Notes: generated from the sequence alone by a model not told the origin. A stretch of DNA of 64,000 nucleotides from Methanorbis rubei (GCF_032714495.1 NZ_JAWDKB010000001.1:186001-250000), one strand, 5' to 3'; positions 33,236-42,125 are shown, numbered from the stretch's first letter. Numbers and translations are program-made.

Positions 33236-34162
33236 TTACTGATCCAAAAGTGTCCGTGATACAATATACTCACCGTGTGCCTCGCGTGTTGTCCCGACAA
33301 TCAGCCATGTCTGATCTCCGTGCTCCTCCACAACACCGCACGCCTCAAGCGTCTCGCCCGTGAAACACTGGCCGCAGTACGTATGCGTGAACGAAAGTAC
33401 CAGATCGATCTCCTCATGATCCACTAAATAGATGCCCGGACTGTCAAACGCAAGGGAGGCATCCGTCACTGTTGCCTCGATGGTCGTCTTTCCTGTTTTT
33501 CGCCCGAGAGTAATCGGTGGGACCGAATGAAGATTATCATATCCCCGTGAGTACAGCAGATCAAAATAGGTTCCCTCGAACTCGCCGCGGTTGAACTTTC
33601 TTGACTCGTGCAGCACGAAATCATCAAAGGAGATGTCGGGTACCCGTTTGTTGTACACCTTCTGCCACATCTCTTCACTCATCGCAGGAATTTTTCCTGC
33701 GGCAACTGCACTCATCAATTGCTGCTGTGCCGTAAACCAGGCGCTTCCGTAGACGACCATGTCGATGTCTGATGCATCGTTTTCAAGACCCGCCAGAAGC
33801 GAACCCGTGCATCCCCATGTCATCGGCGGGAGATCAAAATACGAAAACAGACGTGCAGCGCGTGGGCTCCGTGCTGCAACATCTGCTGCAAGTTCTTCAG
33901 GTTTGAAAACTCTGACGATATCAGTGAGCGGCACGCGGTGAACGAGATCCAGATACTCAGGCTTGTGCTCCTGCACCCAGACAAACGCATCGGCAAAATC
34001 ATATTTTTTGTAACGCACGCCCCACGGGGAAACGCGGTCGCCGTCGGTTGTTGGCACATACCGAAGAACGCACTCTGCACGTTCCTCATTCTCGTATCCG
34101 GAAACAGCATACAGACAACCATCATCGGTCATCACAAAATCGCGCAAACGAATTGGCTTCAT
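33236..34162 (-). CDS. Predicted nucleotidyltransferase (DNA polymerase beta-like fold)
   Basis: A 308-residue protein. WGCTGSLLAGLENDASDIDMVVYG (read in two parts, GSLLAGLEN and SDIDMVVYG) is the GS...DxD motif of the MNT/polymerase beta nucleotidyltransferases. The N-terminal ~110 residues (MKPIRLRDFVMTDDGCLYAV) and C-terminal part (IYLVDHEEIDLVLSFTHTYC, GQCFTGE) match an archaeal family of unknown function. I chose ATG 34162 since the longer frame would read through the tRNA-Leu gene upstream. Confidence 0.8.
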   Translation of the reverse strand: MKPIRLRDFVMTDDGCLYAVSGYENEERAECVLRYVPTTDGDRVSPWGVRYKKYDFADAFVWVQEHKPEYLDLVHRVPLTDIVRVFKPEELAADVAARSPRAARLFSYFDLPPMTWGCTGSLLAGLENDASDIDMVVYGSAWFTAQQQLMSAVAAGKIPAMSEEMWQKVYNKRVPDISFDDFVLHESRKFNRGEFEGTYFDLLYSRGYDNLHSVPPITLGRKTGKTTIEATVTDASLAFDSPGIYLVDHEEIDLVLSFTHTYCGQCFTGETLEACGVVEEHGDQTWLIVGTTREAHGEYIVSRTLLDQ

Positions 34163-34175
34163 AAAAGACACCTGA

Positions 34176-34260
34176 TGCGAGGGGTGGGATTCGAACCCAT
34201 GAACTACTAATAGATCAGATCTTAAGTCTGACGCCGTTGGCCTGGCTTGGCTACCCTCGC
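34176..34260 (-). tRNA. tRNA-Leu(TAA)
   Basis: 85-nt class II tRNA on the minus strand: acceptor GCGAGGG/CCCTCGC, anticodon loop CTTAAGA, long variable arm, T-loop GGTTCGAATCC. Discriminator A. It ends 13 bp upstream of the nucleotidyltransferase start. Confidence 0.94.
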
Positions 34261-34412
34261 AGAACATTTGGCATCCGCATTGCCGAGTTCGGCAGACACA
34301 GACTACCCTATTACATAGCACTTCCAACATAAAAAAATGACCGCAAAATGATGCCTGAAAACGACAACCGATATAAGGAGAAAAGACAGATTAATGTTAA
34401 GAATTTTTCCGG

Positions 34413-34485
34413 ACTCTCGTAGTGTAGTGGTCAATCATTCCGGCCTTTGGAGCCGGAGACGGCGGTTCGAACCCGCCCGAGAGTA
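34413..34485 (+). tRNA. tRNA-Gln(TTG)
   Basis: 73-nt cloverleaf: acceptor ACTCTCG/CGAGAGT, anticodon stem CCGGC/GCCGG around loop CTTTGGA, T-loop GGTTCGAACCC. Discriminator A; CCA is not encoded. ATATAA at 34371-34376 is a plausible TATA box. Confidence 0.94.
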
Positions 34486-34545
34486 TCTCTCCTCTTTTGA
34501 ATTCCTATCGGCAACCTGATGAATTGCCCAAACCTAATATTACAG

Positions 34546-35451
34546 ATGAAGATTCTCATCGCCGAATACACCGCAGCACGCGACCCAACCCTTGCCCCTG
34601 AAGGAAAAGCAATGGTCGCAGTTCTCAAGGAAAGCTTTGAACGAATCGGGCACACCGTGCTTTTGCCGTCATCAGGAGACTTCAACGCAGAAATTGCGCG
34701 GCTTGCACCAGAGTGCGAGTACGGTCTTGTCATTGCGCCTGACGAAATGCTCTCCGCATTCACTCATACGCTTGAGCTTGCAACGCACAACATCGGCACC
34801 GACAGCACGAGTATCGCCGTCTGCGCAAACAAACGTCTCACTGCAAAAGTACTTGCAGGAATCGGCATTAGCGTCCCAACTGAAGTTTCGGTCGACCACC
34901 CAGGCAAGCGCGTCATAAAACCGATCAAAGGAGCGGGCTCGGTCGGGGTTCGGATCGCAAAAGACGGAGAACTCCCAGGCAAAGATGAGATGGCTGTCGA
35001 GTTCCTCGAAGGCGAACACTACAGCGTCAGCATCGTCGGCAGCCGTGTCGTCGGTGAGGCCTGCGGATTTTACAGCGGACTGCCGCCGGTCTTTCTCAGC
35101 ATCAACCGCCAGTATGTGGAGGTCGATGAGAACGGCACGTTCTCATACCATGGCGGAGAGACTCCGGTACATCCGGAACGTGAAACGGAAATAATCGAGG
35201 TCGCCAAAAAGACCATCGAACGCCTCGGCTGTCAGGGCTATGTCGGCATCGACGTCATCATCGGTGAAAAAATCTGGGTGCTTGACGTCAACCCGCGCCC
35301 GACCATGAGCCTTACAGGAATTGTGAAAGTTCTTGATGATGAAATAGCCGACATTCTTCTCAAAGCAACCGTCGGTCTCCCGCCAGAGACCGTCCACTAC
35401 AACGGCAAAACCGCAAAGTTCAACGAAACCGGTGGAGTCACCATCCAATGA
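34546..35451 (+). CDS. mfnD: Tyramine-L-glutamate ligase (methanofuran biosynthesis)
   Basis: A 301-residue ATP-grasp enzyme. Start MKILIAEYTAARDPTLAPEG and the ATP-grasp elements RVIKPIKGAGSVGVRI, MAVEFLEGEHYSVS and KIWVLDVNPRPTMSLTG match MfnD, which joins tyramine to the gamma-carboxyl of glutamate during methanofuran synthesis. The overlap with mfnF at the 3' end (4 bp) confirms the context. ATG 34546 fits homologues better than ATG 34519; no clear SD for either. Confidence 0.9.
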   Translation: MKILIAEYTAARDPTLAPEGKAMVAVLKESFERIGHTVLLPSSGDFNAEIARLAPECEYGLVIAPDEMLSAFTHTLELATHNIGTDSTSIAVCANKRLTAKVLAGIGISVPTEVSVDHPGKRVIKPIKGAGSVGVRIAKDGELPGKDEMAVEFLEGEHYSVSIVGSRVVGEACGFYSGLPPVFLSINRQYVEVDENGTFSYHGGETPVHPERETEIIEVAKKTIERLGCQGYVGIDVIIGEKIWVLDVNPRPTMSLTGIVKVLDDEIADILLKATVGLPPETVHYNGKTAKFNETGGVTIQ

Positions 35452-36362
35452 TCGGCATCGACGTTGGCGGAGCAAACCTCAAAGTCGTGGACGGCAGGGA
35501 TGTTCACATCCATTACTGTCCGCTCTGGCGCGAGTCAAACCTCGCTGAAGTCCTTGCAGAGTATCAGGGAGAGGACGCCGCAGTTGTGATGAGCGGTGAG
35601 CTTGCTGACGGATTTTTCAACAAAACCGAAGGCATCCGCTTCATCGTTGATGCGGTCAGAAAAACATTTCCGAACGCATTCTTCTATGGAACTGACGGGA
35701 AATTTCACAACAATGCATGCTCTGAACTCGCCGCAGCAAACTGGCTTGCGTCCGTTGACTATCTGAGAGAAAAGTATCCTGATGGTATGATGCTTGACAT
35801 CGGCAGCACGACCGCTGACATCGTTCCCTTCGCAAAATTTTCTGACCTGCTTGGCATGACCGACACCATCCGGCTCCAACGTGGATATCTTGTCTACACC
35901 GGCATGCTCAGAACACCGGTTGCAACTCTTGCAAACTCTGCCGTCATCAAAAACACGGTAACGCCATTCTCAACCGAGTACTTTGCCTGCAGCGGCGATG
36001 TCCATTATGTTCTGGGAAACATCACCGAGGACGAGTACACCGCCGCAACTCCGGATGGAAAAGAAGTCAGTCGCGAAGCGTGTCTCAGGAGACTTGCGCG
36101 AATTGTCTGTGCAGACCTCGAAGAGGTCGGTGAAGACGGAGCAACAGCAGTCGCCCAGGCATTCTGGGACGCGCAGAGAAAACTTGTCTGCTCTGTCGTG
36201 CAGAAAGTTGCAGAGGAAGCAGCACCGGGAAACATCCTCGTTGGAGGAATCGGTTCGAAAACTTTTGCGCCGCTTGTCGGGGGCACTGACCTTACTGCGG
36301 CTGTTGGAATTCCTGCTGACGCGTTACCTGCATTTGCCGTAAAAGAGATTGCCAACCGATGA
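35448..36362 (+). CDS. mfnF: Methanofuran biosynthesis protein MfnF
   Basis: A 304-residue ASKHA-like protein (MIGIDVGGANLKVVDG; MMLDIGSTTADIVPF; ILVGGIGSKTFAP) of the hydantoinase/oxoprolinase-like family. In methanogens it condenses gamma-glutamyltyramine with the aminomethylfuran phosphate unit to form the core of methanofuran. It overlaps mfnD and the next small gene by 4 bp each, so translation is coupled. Confidence 0.9.
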   Translation: MIGIDVGGANLKVVDGRDVHIHYCPLWRESNLAEVLAEYQGEDAAVVMSGELADGFFNKTEGIRFIVDAVRKTFPNAFFYGTDGKFHNNACSELAAANWLASVDYLREKYPDGMMLDIGSTTADIVPFAKFSDLLGMTDTIRLQRGYLVYTGMLRTPVATLANSAVIKNTVTPFSTEYFACSGDVHYVLGNITEDEYTAATPDGKEVSREACLRRLARIVCADLEEVGEDGATAVAQAFWDAQRKLVCSVVQKVAEEAAPGNILVGGIGSKTFAPLVGGTDLTAAVGIPADALPAFAVKEIANR

Positions 36363-36601
36363 AAATATCATCCCTCGGAATTATCCTGCTGGCCGGGTCA
36401 GTCCTTCTTACGCTGATCTGCTGGCTTTTGGGACTCCCGTTTTTCTTTTTGTTTCTGTTCCTTCCGCTGCTTCTGGCGGGTGCGGGAAGTGCCCGCACCG
36501 TCCGCCGGTGCCCGATATGCGGCTGGGAAACCAGAGGCCGCGAGAATTTCTGTCCCTGCTGTGGAACCGTTCTTGAAAACAGCCTGCCGCCCGACAAATG
36601 A
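36359..36601 (+). CDS. Zinc-ribbon membrane protein
   Basis: An 80-residue protein with one or two membrane segments (about 6-42), then a zinc ribbon with two CxxC knuckles: CPICGW and CPCCGT. It overlaps mfnF by 4 bp (ATGA), suggesting one transcript. The function is not known; an anchoring or assembly role near methanofuran enzymes is speculation. Convergent with and overlapping the frame at 36398-37078. Confidence 0.7.
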   Translation: MKISSLGIILLAGSVLLTLICWLLGLPFFFLFLFLPLLLAGAGSARTVRRCPICGWETRGRENFCPCCGTVLENSLPPDK

Positions 36602-37078
36602 GAACAGGGAAAACGGCAGCGGAAATCCGTAGAAGAAATTAATTTTCGGCACCGGTAGATCAGAGAGTGCATACTTCCGGACCGATCCGCGGTCGATCTC
36701 AATGCCCATTGCGTTGATAATGTCAGCCGTATGGGTAAAGGAGTGCATCAGCGAAAGCGCGATCGCGAGGTCCACCACTGAGGAGCCGAGTCTTGTGTCC
36801 GGATAAAATGGTTCCTTCGCGTAAATCAGCGTGTCGCAGTCGCTGCACCGGAAACGTCGGACGAACACCGTGATTTTTTTCTCTCCTTCAGCGGTATGAA
36901 TGGTTGCGTACGTTTTTTTCTTCGTGTCATACGGCGCTGCCCGCCCGCCGCACAACATACATGGCCCGGCCTCTGCAAACAGCATTTTGTCAAGGGACGC
37001 AATACCGCAGACGATGGTATCAGCAAGCATCGGCGGAATTTTTACAGGCATGCGGGACACGAGAGAATCGCTCATCAA
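36398..37078 (-). pseudogene. Truncated transposase-like protein
   Basis: The first ~155 residues are protein-like: a Cys pair (CMLCGG), a basic strand region, CSDC, and FYPDTRLGSSVVDLAIALSL with a helix-turn-helix-like GIEIDRGSVRKYAL, resembling the N-terminal DNA-binding part of archaeal transposases. The last ~68 residues are antisense to the zinc-ribbon gene and have low-complexity Arg/Gln/Lys content, so the catalytic half appears lost and the frame runs on by chance. No terminal inverted repeats were seen. It might instead be an intact protein of unknown family. Confidence 0.45.
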
Positions 37079-37129
37079 CTATTCGTCCTCCAAACCTTAT
37101 CAGTTCTCGGGTTCCAAGGGCTTTGTACC

Positions 37130-37320
37130 TTTATTCATGAGTCGTCCACGAAAAAACACAGAGCACACCTGGCTTCATGGAAAAATGTACAGAACTGACA
37201 TCTACAGTCTGGTTACCACATCACTGTTTCGCGGAAAAATTTGAGGATATGTCATCGCTTTGAGATGCCAACTTCCTTAGATTTTCCATATATTCTATGG
37301 TTACTTCAAACAAAAAAATC
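37130..37320. repeat. Degenerate type A intergenic element
   Basis: Retains the conserved loop words TCATCGCTTTGAGATGCCAA then CTTCCTTAGA of the copies at 32767 and 53955, plus GGTTACTTCAAAC at the right end, but the arms are eroded. It lies between the transposase-like fragment and tRNase Z. Confidence 0.55.
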
Positions 37321-37349
37321 GACGAAGACGTCCTGCACCGCAAAACATC

Positions 37350-38291
37350 TCATTCATCAGAAAACGGAATCTCAACCACCGCGAGATCAAACGGAGCGAT
37401 GATCTCCCCGTCAAAGAACTCATGCGCATCATGCACATGGTTCGCGGCCGATGTGTACCGGGAACTGAAATGCACCAGCGCGAGAATTTTCGGTCGCACC
37501 TCAGCAGCAACAAGCCCTGCCTCCCGGGCCGTTGAGTGCCCGACCTCCTTTGCCCGTGTTGACCCTTCCTCCTCATCAAACGTAGCCTCATGAATCAGAA
37601 GGTCTGCCCCTTCCAAGAGATCATTACGGTTCTTCACCGGCCTCGTGTCTCCAGTGTAGACTACTTTTCTCCCTCGTCTGCGGCCGCCCATCACCTGATC
37701 AGGGGTCACAACAGTCTCAACACCATTGCGCACAATACGCACCGTCTCTCCCCGCTGAAGCCTACCGAACAGCGGGCCAGGAGGGACGCCGAGGGCAACA
37801 GCACCCTCGCGGTCAAACCGTCCGGGCCGCATATCCTCCTCAAGCACATACCCGACGCTCTCAATCCCGTGGTACGTCTTGAATGCCAGAACCGAGTACC
37901 CGTCAAACAGCGTTGCATCGCCGTCAGCAACCTCAACACCGGTCAAAACAAACGACATCTTCGGCGTCAGCTGGTGAATGATCTCAACAAACTTGTCCAC
38001 ACCGCGTGGACCGTAAATCGTCAGCGGTTCACTGCGGCCGTTGAAGGACATCGTCTCCACCAGACCGAAGATCCCGAGATAATGATCCGCATGCCAGTGC
38101 GTCACAAAGACAGCGTTCACCGTAAAACCGGTCTTCGCCCGCATCATCTGCTGCTGCGCACCTTCCCCGCAGTCAAACAGCAGCGTATCCGAACCCCTGC
38201 GAATCATAACACAGGACGGATTCCTGTTTGGTGTCGGAAGAGCGCCTGCCGTTCCGAGAAAATGCACGAACAGCGTCTCACCGCCGGCCAT
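37350..38291 (-). CDS. rnz: Ribonuclease Z (tRNase Z)
   Basis: A 313-residue metallo-beta-lactamase-fold endonuclease that removes tRNA 3' trailers. Features: LFDCGEGAQQQM, the zinc motif THWHADHYLG at ~61-70, GPRGVDKF, VVYTGDTRPV, LIHEATFD and the final His of LVHFSSRY. This is the short tRNase Z form. It directly follows the TIM-barrel gene at 38292 (no gap) and ends a four-gene minus-strand run. CCA is mostly not encoded in the tRNAs here, so accurate cleavage at the discriminator is required. Confidence 0.94.
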   Translation of the reverse strand: MAGGETLFVHFLGTAGALPTPNRNPSCVMIRRGSDTLLFDCGEGAQQQMMRAKTGFTVNAVFVTHWHADHYLGIFGLVETMSFNGRSEPLTIYGPRGVDKFVEIIHQLTPKMSFVLTGVEVADGDATLFDGYSVLAFKTYHGIESVGYVLEEDMRPGRFDREGAVALGVPPGPLFGRLQRGETVRIVRNGVETVVTPDQVMGGRRRGRKVVYTGDTRPVKNRNDLLEGADLLIHEATFDEEEGSTRAKEVGHSTAREAGLVAAEVRPKILALVHFSSRYTSAANHVHDAHEFFDGEIIAPFDLAVVEIPFSDE

Positions 38292-39071
38292 TCAGAACCA
38301 CTCCCGCAGCATGTCAAGACTCACTTTGCCTTCCGCAGGATTCCTGCCCTCAACCACCATGATTCGTCCGTGGTACTCAGCCTTGATCTTCGGCAGGACC
38401 TTCTTCCAGTCGATCGATCCCTTCCCAAGCGGCAGATGCTCATCGTACTTCCCATAGTTGTCATGGATATGCATATGATCTGCACGCGGCAGAATCACTT
38501 TACAGAACGCATCCAGATTCTGGTTCGTGTTCGCATGACCCACGTCAAATGTCAGGGAAACGCCGGGCACCGCGTCCGCAAACCCTGCCAGCTCATACGG
38601 GTCACGGCAGTAAAAGTCCTCAAGATTTGGCATGTTCTCAAGACACAGGGCTACGCCAGCGCCCTTCGCCGCATCAGAAAGCCGCACCAGTGCTTCCTTG
38701 TGATTGTTCCATGCAGCTGACGTTGCCTCGCGACCGTTCGGTTCGAGATACCCGGGGTGCAAAGTTACCACATCAGAAAACTCTGCTGCATGCGCAATGC
38801 ATGCCGAAAGCTGGTTCACCGTCGTGCTCCAAATGTCTTCATTTAAGGAAGCTAAATTCAGACCCGAGAGCGGTAAGTGAATCGATGACTCAAGACCGGT
38901 CTCTGCGAGAACATTCCTGATTCCCGGAAACCTTATTGCAATATCCTCGACCCCGTGGAACCAGCCGTCCATGGAGATCTCCCATCCGTCAAACCCTGCG
39001 TCTGCAATACCTGCAACCCAGGTCTCAGGATTTTTCAGCGCAAGACGCGACGATGCAAAATAAATCTTCAT
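38292..39071 (-). CDS. Sugar phosphate isomerase/epimerase-like TIM barrel protein
   Basis: A 259-residue xylose-isomerase-like/AP-endonuclease-2 family TIM barrel. Visible motifs are FDGWEISMDGWFHGVED, SIHLPLSGLNLAS, VTLHPGYLEPNGR, LCLENMPN and SLTFDVGHANTN, with His, Glu and Asp residues typical of metal sites. Substrate unknown; both epimerase and endonuclease IV-like activity occur in this superfamily. Overlaps the UPF0200 kinase gene by 4 bp. Confidence 0.85.
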   Translation of the reverse strand: MKIYFASSRLALKNPETWVAGIADAGFDGWEISMDGWFHGVEDIAIRFPGIRNVLAETGLESSIHLPLSGLNLASLNEDIWSTTVNQLSACIAHAAEFSDVVTLHPGYLEPNGREATSAAWNNHKEALVRLSDAAKGAGVALCLENMPNLEDFYCRDPYELAGFADAVPGVSLTFDVGHANTNQNLDAFCKVILPRADHMHIHDNYGKYDEHLPLGKGSIDWKKVLPKIKAEYHGRIMVVEGRNPAEGKVSLDMLREWF

Positions 39072-39607
39072 GACTCCTCCGAAAAAAACTTCCGCACCAG
39101 CGCCTCGTACGCATCCTTCGTGGACTCGTTTGGAATGCAGATTTCAGCAAGACTCATTGCAGCAGCAAGACCAAACGAGTTCTCCCGTGCATCACGACCT
39201 GCAAGACTCTCTGCAGTCGTCGTATCATCGCTACGGCCCCGCGACTGCATCCTTGCAAGCCGCGTTGCAAACGAAGCCTCAATAGCAACCAGCGTGAACG
39301 AATCAAACACCGACCGGAAGTATCTGACCTCTGCATCACCGCGGATGCCGTCGATCACCACGATGTCCCCAGACTGGCGGGCAACCTCCTCGGCAGTCAG
39401 AATCGCAACCGCGTCCATACCAAGAGCTGCCCTGAGATTTCGCGCCTCAGAACCAATATTCTCATCGGTAAGAGGAAGGCCTGCATCCTTAACGCGCCTG
39501 CGAATCATATCCCCCATCACCACAACCGGGACCCCAAGCTCTGCTGCGATCTGCGAAAACTCCCCTTTGCCGCTTGCAGGATAGCCGACAACACCGATAA
39601 CCTTCAT
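39068..39607 (-). CDS. UPF0200-type nucleoside/nucleotide kinase-like protein
   Basis: A 179-residue P-loop protein: MKVIGVVGYPASGKGEFSQI has the Walker A sequence GYPASGKGE, followed by VVMGDMIRRR and VVIDGIRGDAEVRYF. It resembles adenylate/dephospho-CoA kinases and the archaeal UPF0200 family. The ATG at 39607 was preferred over 39649 because the P-loop follows directly. Overlaps the TIM-barrel gene by 4 bp. Confidence 0.85.
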   Translation of the reverse strand: MKVIGVVGYPASGKGEFSQIAAELGVPVVVMGDMIRRRVKDAGLPLTDENIGSEARNLRAALGMDAVAILTAEEVARQSGDIVVIDGIRGDAEVRYFRSVFDSFTLVAIEASFATRLARMQSRGRSDDTTTAESLAGRDARENSFGLAAAMSLAEICIPNESTKDAYEALVRKFFSEES

Positions 39608-39650
39608 GTATCTACCATTTGAGTGCGAATCGTCATTAACGATTATCATA

Positions 39651-40052
39651 TCAGCGGTTCAGCATAACCCTTGCTTCAGCAGCAGTTCTGATGCACTCCA
39701 TATAGGATAAGCAGCGTGACGGATCAGGTTCACCTTCGGCGCGGGCACAGAACTGAAGAATCAGCGCATCAAGCCGTGCAGGAATATCATCAGAAACCGG
39801 AACCGACTTTACCGGAGCTGCCGCGTACTTCGGCGTAATAACCCGCAGGGTATCAGGATATTTCGAATCAGGCGCAGTCTTTGCGGTCTCGACAGAATTT
39901 TTGCCGGTCTCCGCACACACCACGCACATCCGTTTTCCTTTCACCTCAAACATCGGCGCTCCGCATTTCGGGCAAACCTCAGCCAGCATTTTCGCACCGC
40001 CGAGCAGATACTCAGCCATGATATCATCCGGTTTTCGTGCACTGCTGTTCAT
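39651..40052 (-). CDS. Zinc-finger protein of the Sjogren autoantigen 1/p27 family
   Basis: A 133-residue protein starting MNSSARKPDDIMAEYLLGGA. A zinc knuckle CPKCGAPMFEVKGKRMCVVC at about 28-47 matches the archaeal members of the autoantigen p27 (ZNRD2-like) family. The C-terminal helical region (ILQFCARAEGEPDPSRCLSY) is not otherwise recognisable. Function unknown. First gene of the run ending at tRNase Z. Confidence 0.8.
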   Translation of the reverse strand: MNSSARKPDDIMAEYLLGGAKMLAEVCPKCGAPMFEVKGKRMCVVCAETGKNSVETAKTAPDSKYPDTLRVITPKYAAAPVKSVPVSDDIPARLDALILQFCARAEGEPDPSRCLSYMECIRTAAEARVMLNR

Positions 40053-40131
40053 ACTTAGTAGTATTATCCGGCTGCGCACATATAGATAGTATCCTTTATC
40101 TCCCTAGAGGGTCTAACCTAATGATTAGTTT

Positions 40132-40177
40132 CGGGGTATGAACCCGGTTCTGCCGGGAAGCAACAGCTTCAGGAGGG
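40132..40177 (+). promoter_or_regulatory. Leader hairpins before the UPF0147 gene
   Basis: Two tandem stems precede the SD: CCCGG-TTCTG-CCGGG (40143-40157) and GAAGC-AACA-GCTTC (40157-40170), immediately followed by the SD AGGAGGG (40171-40177) and the ATG at 40188. GGGT-ATGA-ACCC (40134-40145) overlaps the first stem, so alternative pairing is possible. TATA-like ATATAGATA at 40079-40087 would place transcription start before these. Confidence 0.4.
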
Positions 40178-40187
40178 ATTTTTCAAC

Positions 40188-40451
40188 ATGGCAAGTCCGG
40201 AAGATATGATTAAACAGTGTGTAATGATGCTACAGGCAATTGGCGAGGACAATACTATTCCGCGCAATATCCGCCGCGTTGCAGAGGAAACAAAAACCGT
40301 ACTGCTTGACGACAAAAAGAGCACCGGTCTTCGTGCAGCTGACGCCTTGTCCAAAATCGACGAGATCAGCAACGACCCCAACATGCCGGTCTATGCACGT
40401 ACCAGAATCTGGGAACTTGCTTCAACCCTTGAAGCAATCCCACTCGACTGA
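40188..40451 (+). CDS. UPF0147 family protein
   Basis: An 87-residue helical protein ([55 protein letters not shown]), clearly an archaeal UPF0147 member, function unknown. The SD AGGAGGG is 10 bp upstream, and a hairpin-rich leader precedes it. Single gene, convergent with the DUF1922-like gene. Confidence 0.9.
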   Translation: MASPEDMIKQCVMMLQAIGEDNTIPRNIRRVAEETKTVLLDDKKSTGLRAADALSKIDEISNDPNMPVYARTRIWELASTLEAIPLD

Positions 40452-40461
40452 ACACTTTCAG

Positions 40462-40698
40462 TCACTCTTTTTTTGGAACAAACTCTGAGGCTGACACAAA
40501 CCCTGAGTTTTTCGGTGCGGCAAACGAGCGGAGCAGCTCTCCGGCATCGTCTGCCGACTCGCACACCCGAAGAAGTTTTGCTTTGGAGAGATCGATTTTG
40601 TATCCGCATGCGCAGGTTTTGGTTGCATGCGAGAGACTTGCTACCTGCATCCTCCTGCACTTCGGACAACCGATGATGGCAAACGCGCTATCAGTCAT
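40462..40698 (-). CDS. Small zinc-ribbon protein (DUF1922-like)
   Basis: A 78-residue protein with CPKCRR and TCACGYKI, a compact zinc ribbon, then KLLRVCESADDAGELLRSF. It resembles archaeal DUF1922/DUF5817 proteins. The start overlaps the ALDH stop by 4 bp, so it is coupled to the dehydrogenase gene. Role unknown. Confidence 0.75.
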   Translation of the reverse strand: MTDSAFAIIGCPKCRRMQVASLSHATKTCACGYKIDLSKAKLLRVCESADDAGELLRSFAAPKNSGFVSASEFVPKKE

Positions 40699-42125
40699 GG
40701 AACCAGGGGAAACTGCTTGACCACAATCAGCTTTCGTTCCATGAACTCCTCAAGCAGATACTTCGGACCCTCACGACCGATGCCGGAAAGTTTTGTTCCG
40801 CCGTACGGCATTGCGTCCGACCGGTACGATGACGAATCATTCACGATCAGTGTTCCGCACTCAGAGACTGCTATCAGTTTCTGCAGAATATCTACTGCGT
40901 TGGTGAAGATGCAGCCCTGCAGACCATACCTTGATTCGTTCATCATTTGTACCGCTTCATCAATGTCTGAGTACCGGTCCACCGTGATGACCGGACAGAA
41001 TGCTTCGCTGGAACAGATTCCCATATCAGGTGACGGGCGTTCAAGGATGGTCGGATGCATCACTGCGCCTTCCCGGACACCGCCGAGAAGCAGGCGTGCA
41101 CCACGCATCACTGCCTGCCTGACTTTTTCTCCGGCACGCCGCGCCTCCTCGTCAGAGATCATGGAACCGATGTCGGTCTCAGGTTTGCGTGGGTCGCCGA
41201 TCACGAAGGAACGCATATGATCCATAATTTTTTTCAGGCACTCATCATAGATGTCATCGTGAATATAGACACGCTGGACGCTGATGCAGCTCTGGCCAGC
41301 ATTCACAACCGCACCTTCGGCAATCCTCCGTGCCGCATACGCAACGTCTGCATCTTTGTGCACAATCGCAGGAGCATTGCCTCCCAGTTCAAGACCGATG
41401 CGTCTTCCGGGAAAGATCTCTTTGAGTCTCCATCCGACAGCCGGACTTCCGGTAAAGGAGAGTACGGTGAACCGCGGGTCGCGGACAAGGGTCTCGGCGT
41501 TCTCGCCAAAACAGGGAACAACATTGACCGCTGCCGGCGGATATCCTGCTTCGAGGATCAGTTTTCCAAGCAGCAGTGCAGAGAGTGGTGTCTTTGATGA
41601 GGGCTTGAGAACGAACGAGCATCCTGCAGCTATGGCAGGACCAATCTTATGGCAGGCAAGGTTCAGCGGATAGTTGAACGGTGTGATGCACAGGATGGGG
41701 CCTGAAGGAACGCGGTAGCAGTACCCGATGTACCCTTCGCCGGTTGCCGCACTGTCCAGTGCAATAATTTCACCGCTGGCTCTGACGGCCTCTTCAGCAG
41801 ACGTCCGCATCACGTTTACGGCTCTGGTCACCTCCAGATGGGCCTGACGGAACGGTTTGCCTGATTCATGGATCAGAATCCGCACAAACTCGTCACGATT
41901 TTCTTCCATCAGATCTGCAATGCGCCGAAGAATTTCCGCACGCTTGTATGCAGGAATGATTTTGGTCTCGGTAAATCCGACAGTGGCAGAGTCAGCCGCA
42001 CGCGCCTGATCCTCGGCGCCTGCAATTCCCACCTCGGCAAATACCTCGCCAGTATAAGGAAAAAACACCGGAATGGTGTTCGGGCTGTGGGTTAGTCTAC
42101 CCCCGATATAGTATGGTTCTCCCAA
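40695..42125 (-). CDS. NAD(P)-dependent aldehyde dehydrogenase (lactaldehyde/succinate-semialdehyde type)
   Basis: A 476-residue ALDH. Motifs: ITPFNYPLNL, LKPSSKTPLSA, VLSFTGSPAVGWRL, the general base in GLELGGNAPAIVHKD, and the catalytic Cys in NAGQSCISVQRVYIH. Methanogen relatives include lactaldehyde dehydrogenase of the F420 pathway (CofA), a plausible but unproven role. The best start is TTG at 42125 with an SD-like GGGGAG nearby; no ATG fits the conserved N-terminus. Confidence 0.9.
   Translation of the reverse strand: MGEPYYIGGRLTHSPNTIPVFFPYTGEVFAEVGIAGAEDQARAADSATVGFTETKIIPAYKRAEILRRIADLMEENRDEFVRILIHESGKPFRQAHLEVTRAVNVMRTSAEEAVRASGEIIALDSAATGEGYIGYCYRVPSGPILCITPFNYPLNLACHKIGPAIAAGCSFVLKPSSKTPLSALLLGKLILEAGYPPAAVNVVPCFGENAETLVRDPRFTVLSFTGSPAVGWRLKEIFPGRRIGLELGGNAPAIVHKDADVAYAARRIAEGAVVNAGQSCISVQRVYIHDDIYDECLKKIMDHMRSFVIGDPRKPETDIGSMISDEEARRAGEKVRQAVMRGARLLLGGVREGAVMHPTILERPSPDMGICSSEAFCPVITVDRYSDIDEAVQMMNESRYGLQGCIFTNAVDILQKLIAVSECGTLIVNDSSSYRSDAMPYGGTKLSGIGREGPKYLLEEFMERKLIVVKQFPLVP

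Noticed and set aside
34163-34330. N-terminal extension of the nucleotidyltransferase
   Set aside because: The extension reads through the tRNA-Leu(TAA) gene; the ATG at 34162 is the sensible start.
37590-38720. 376-residue open frame on the plus strand
   Set aside because: Antisense to tRNase Z and the TIM-barrel gene, both with clear motifs; composition is that of a shadow.
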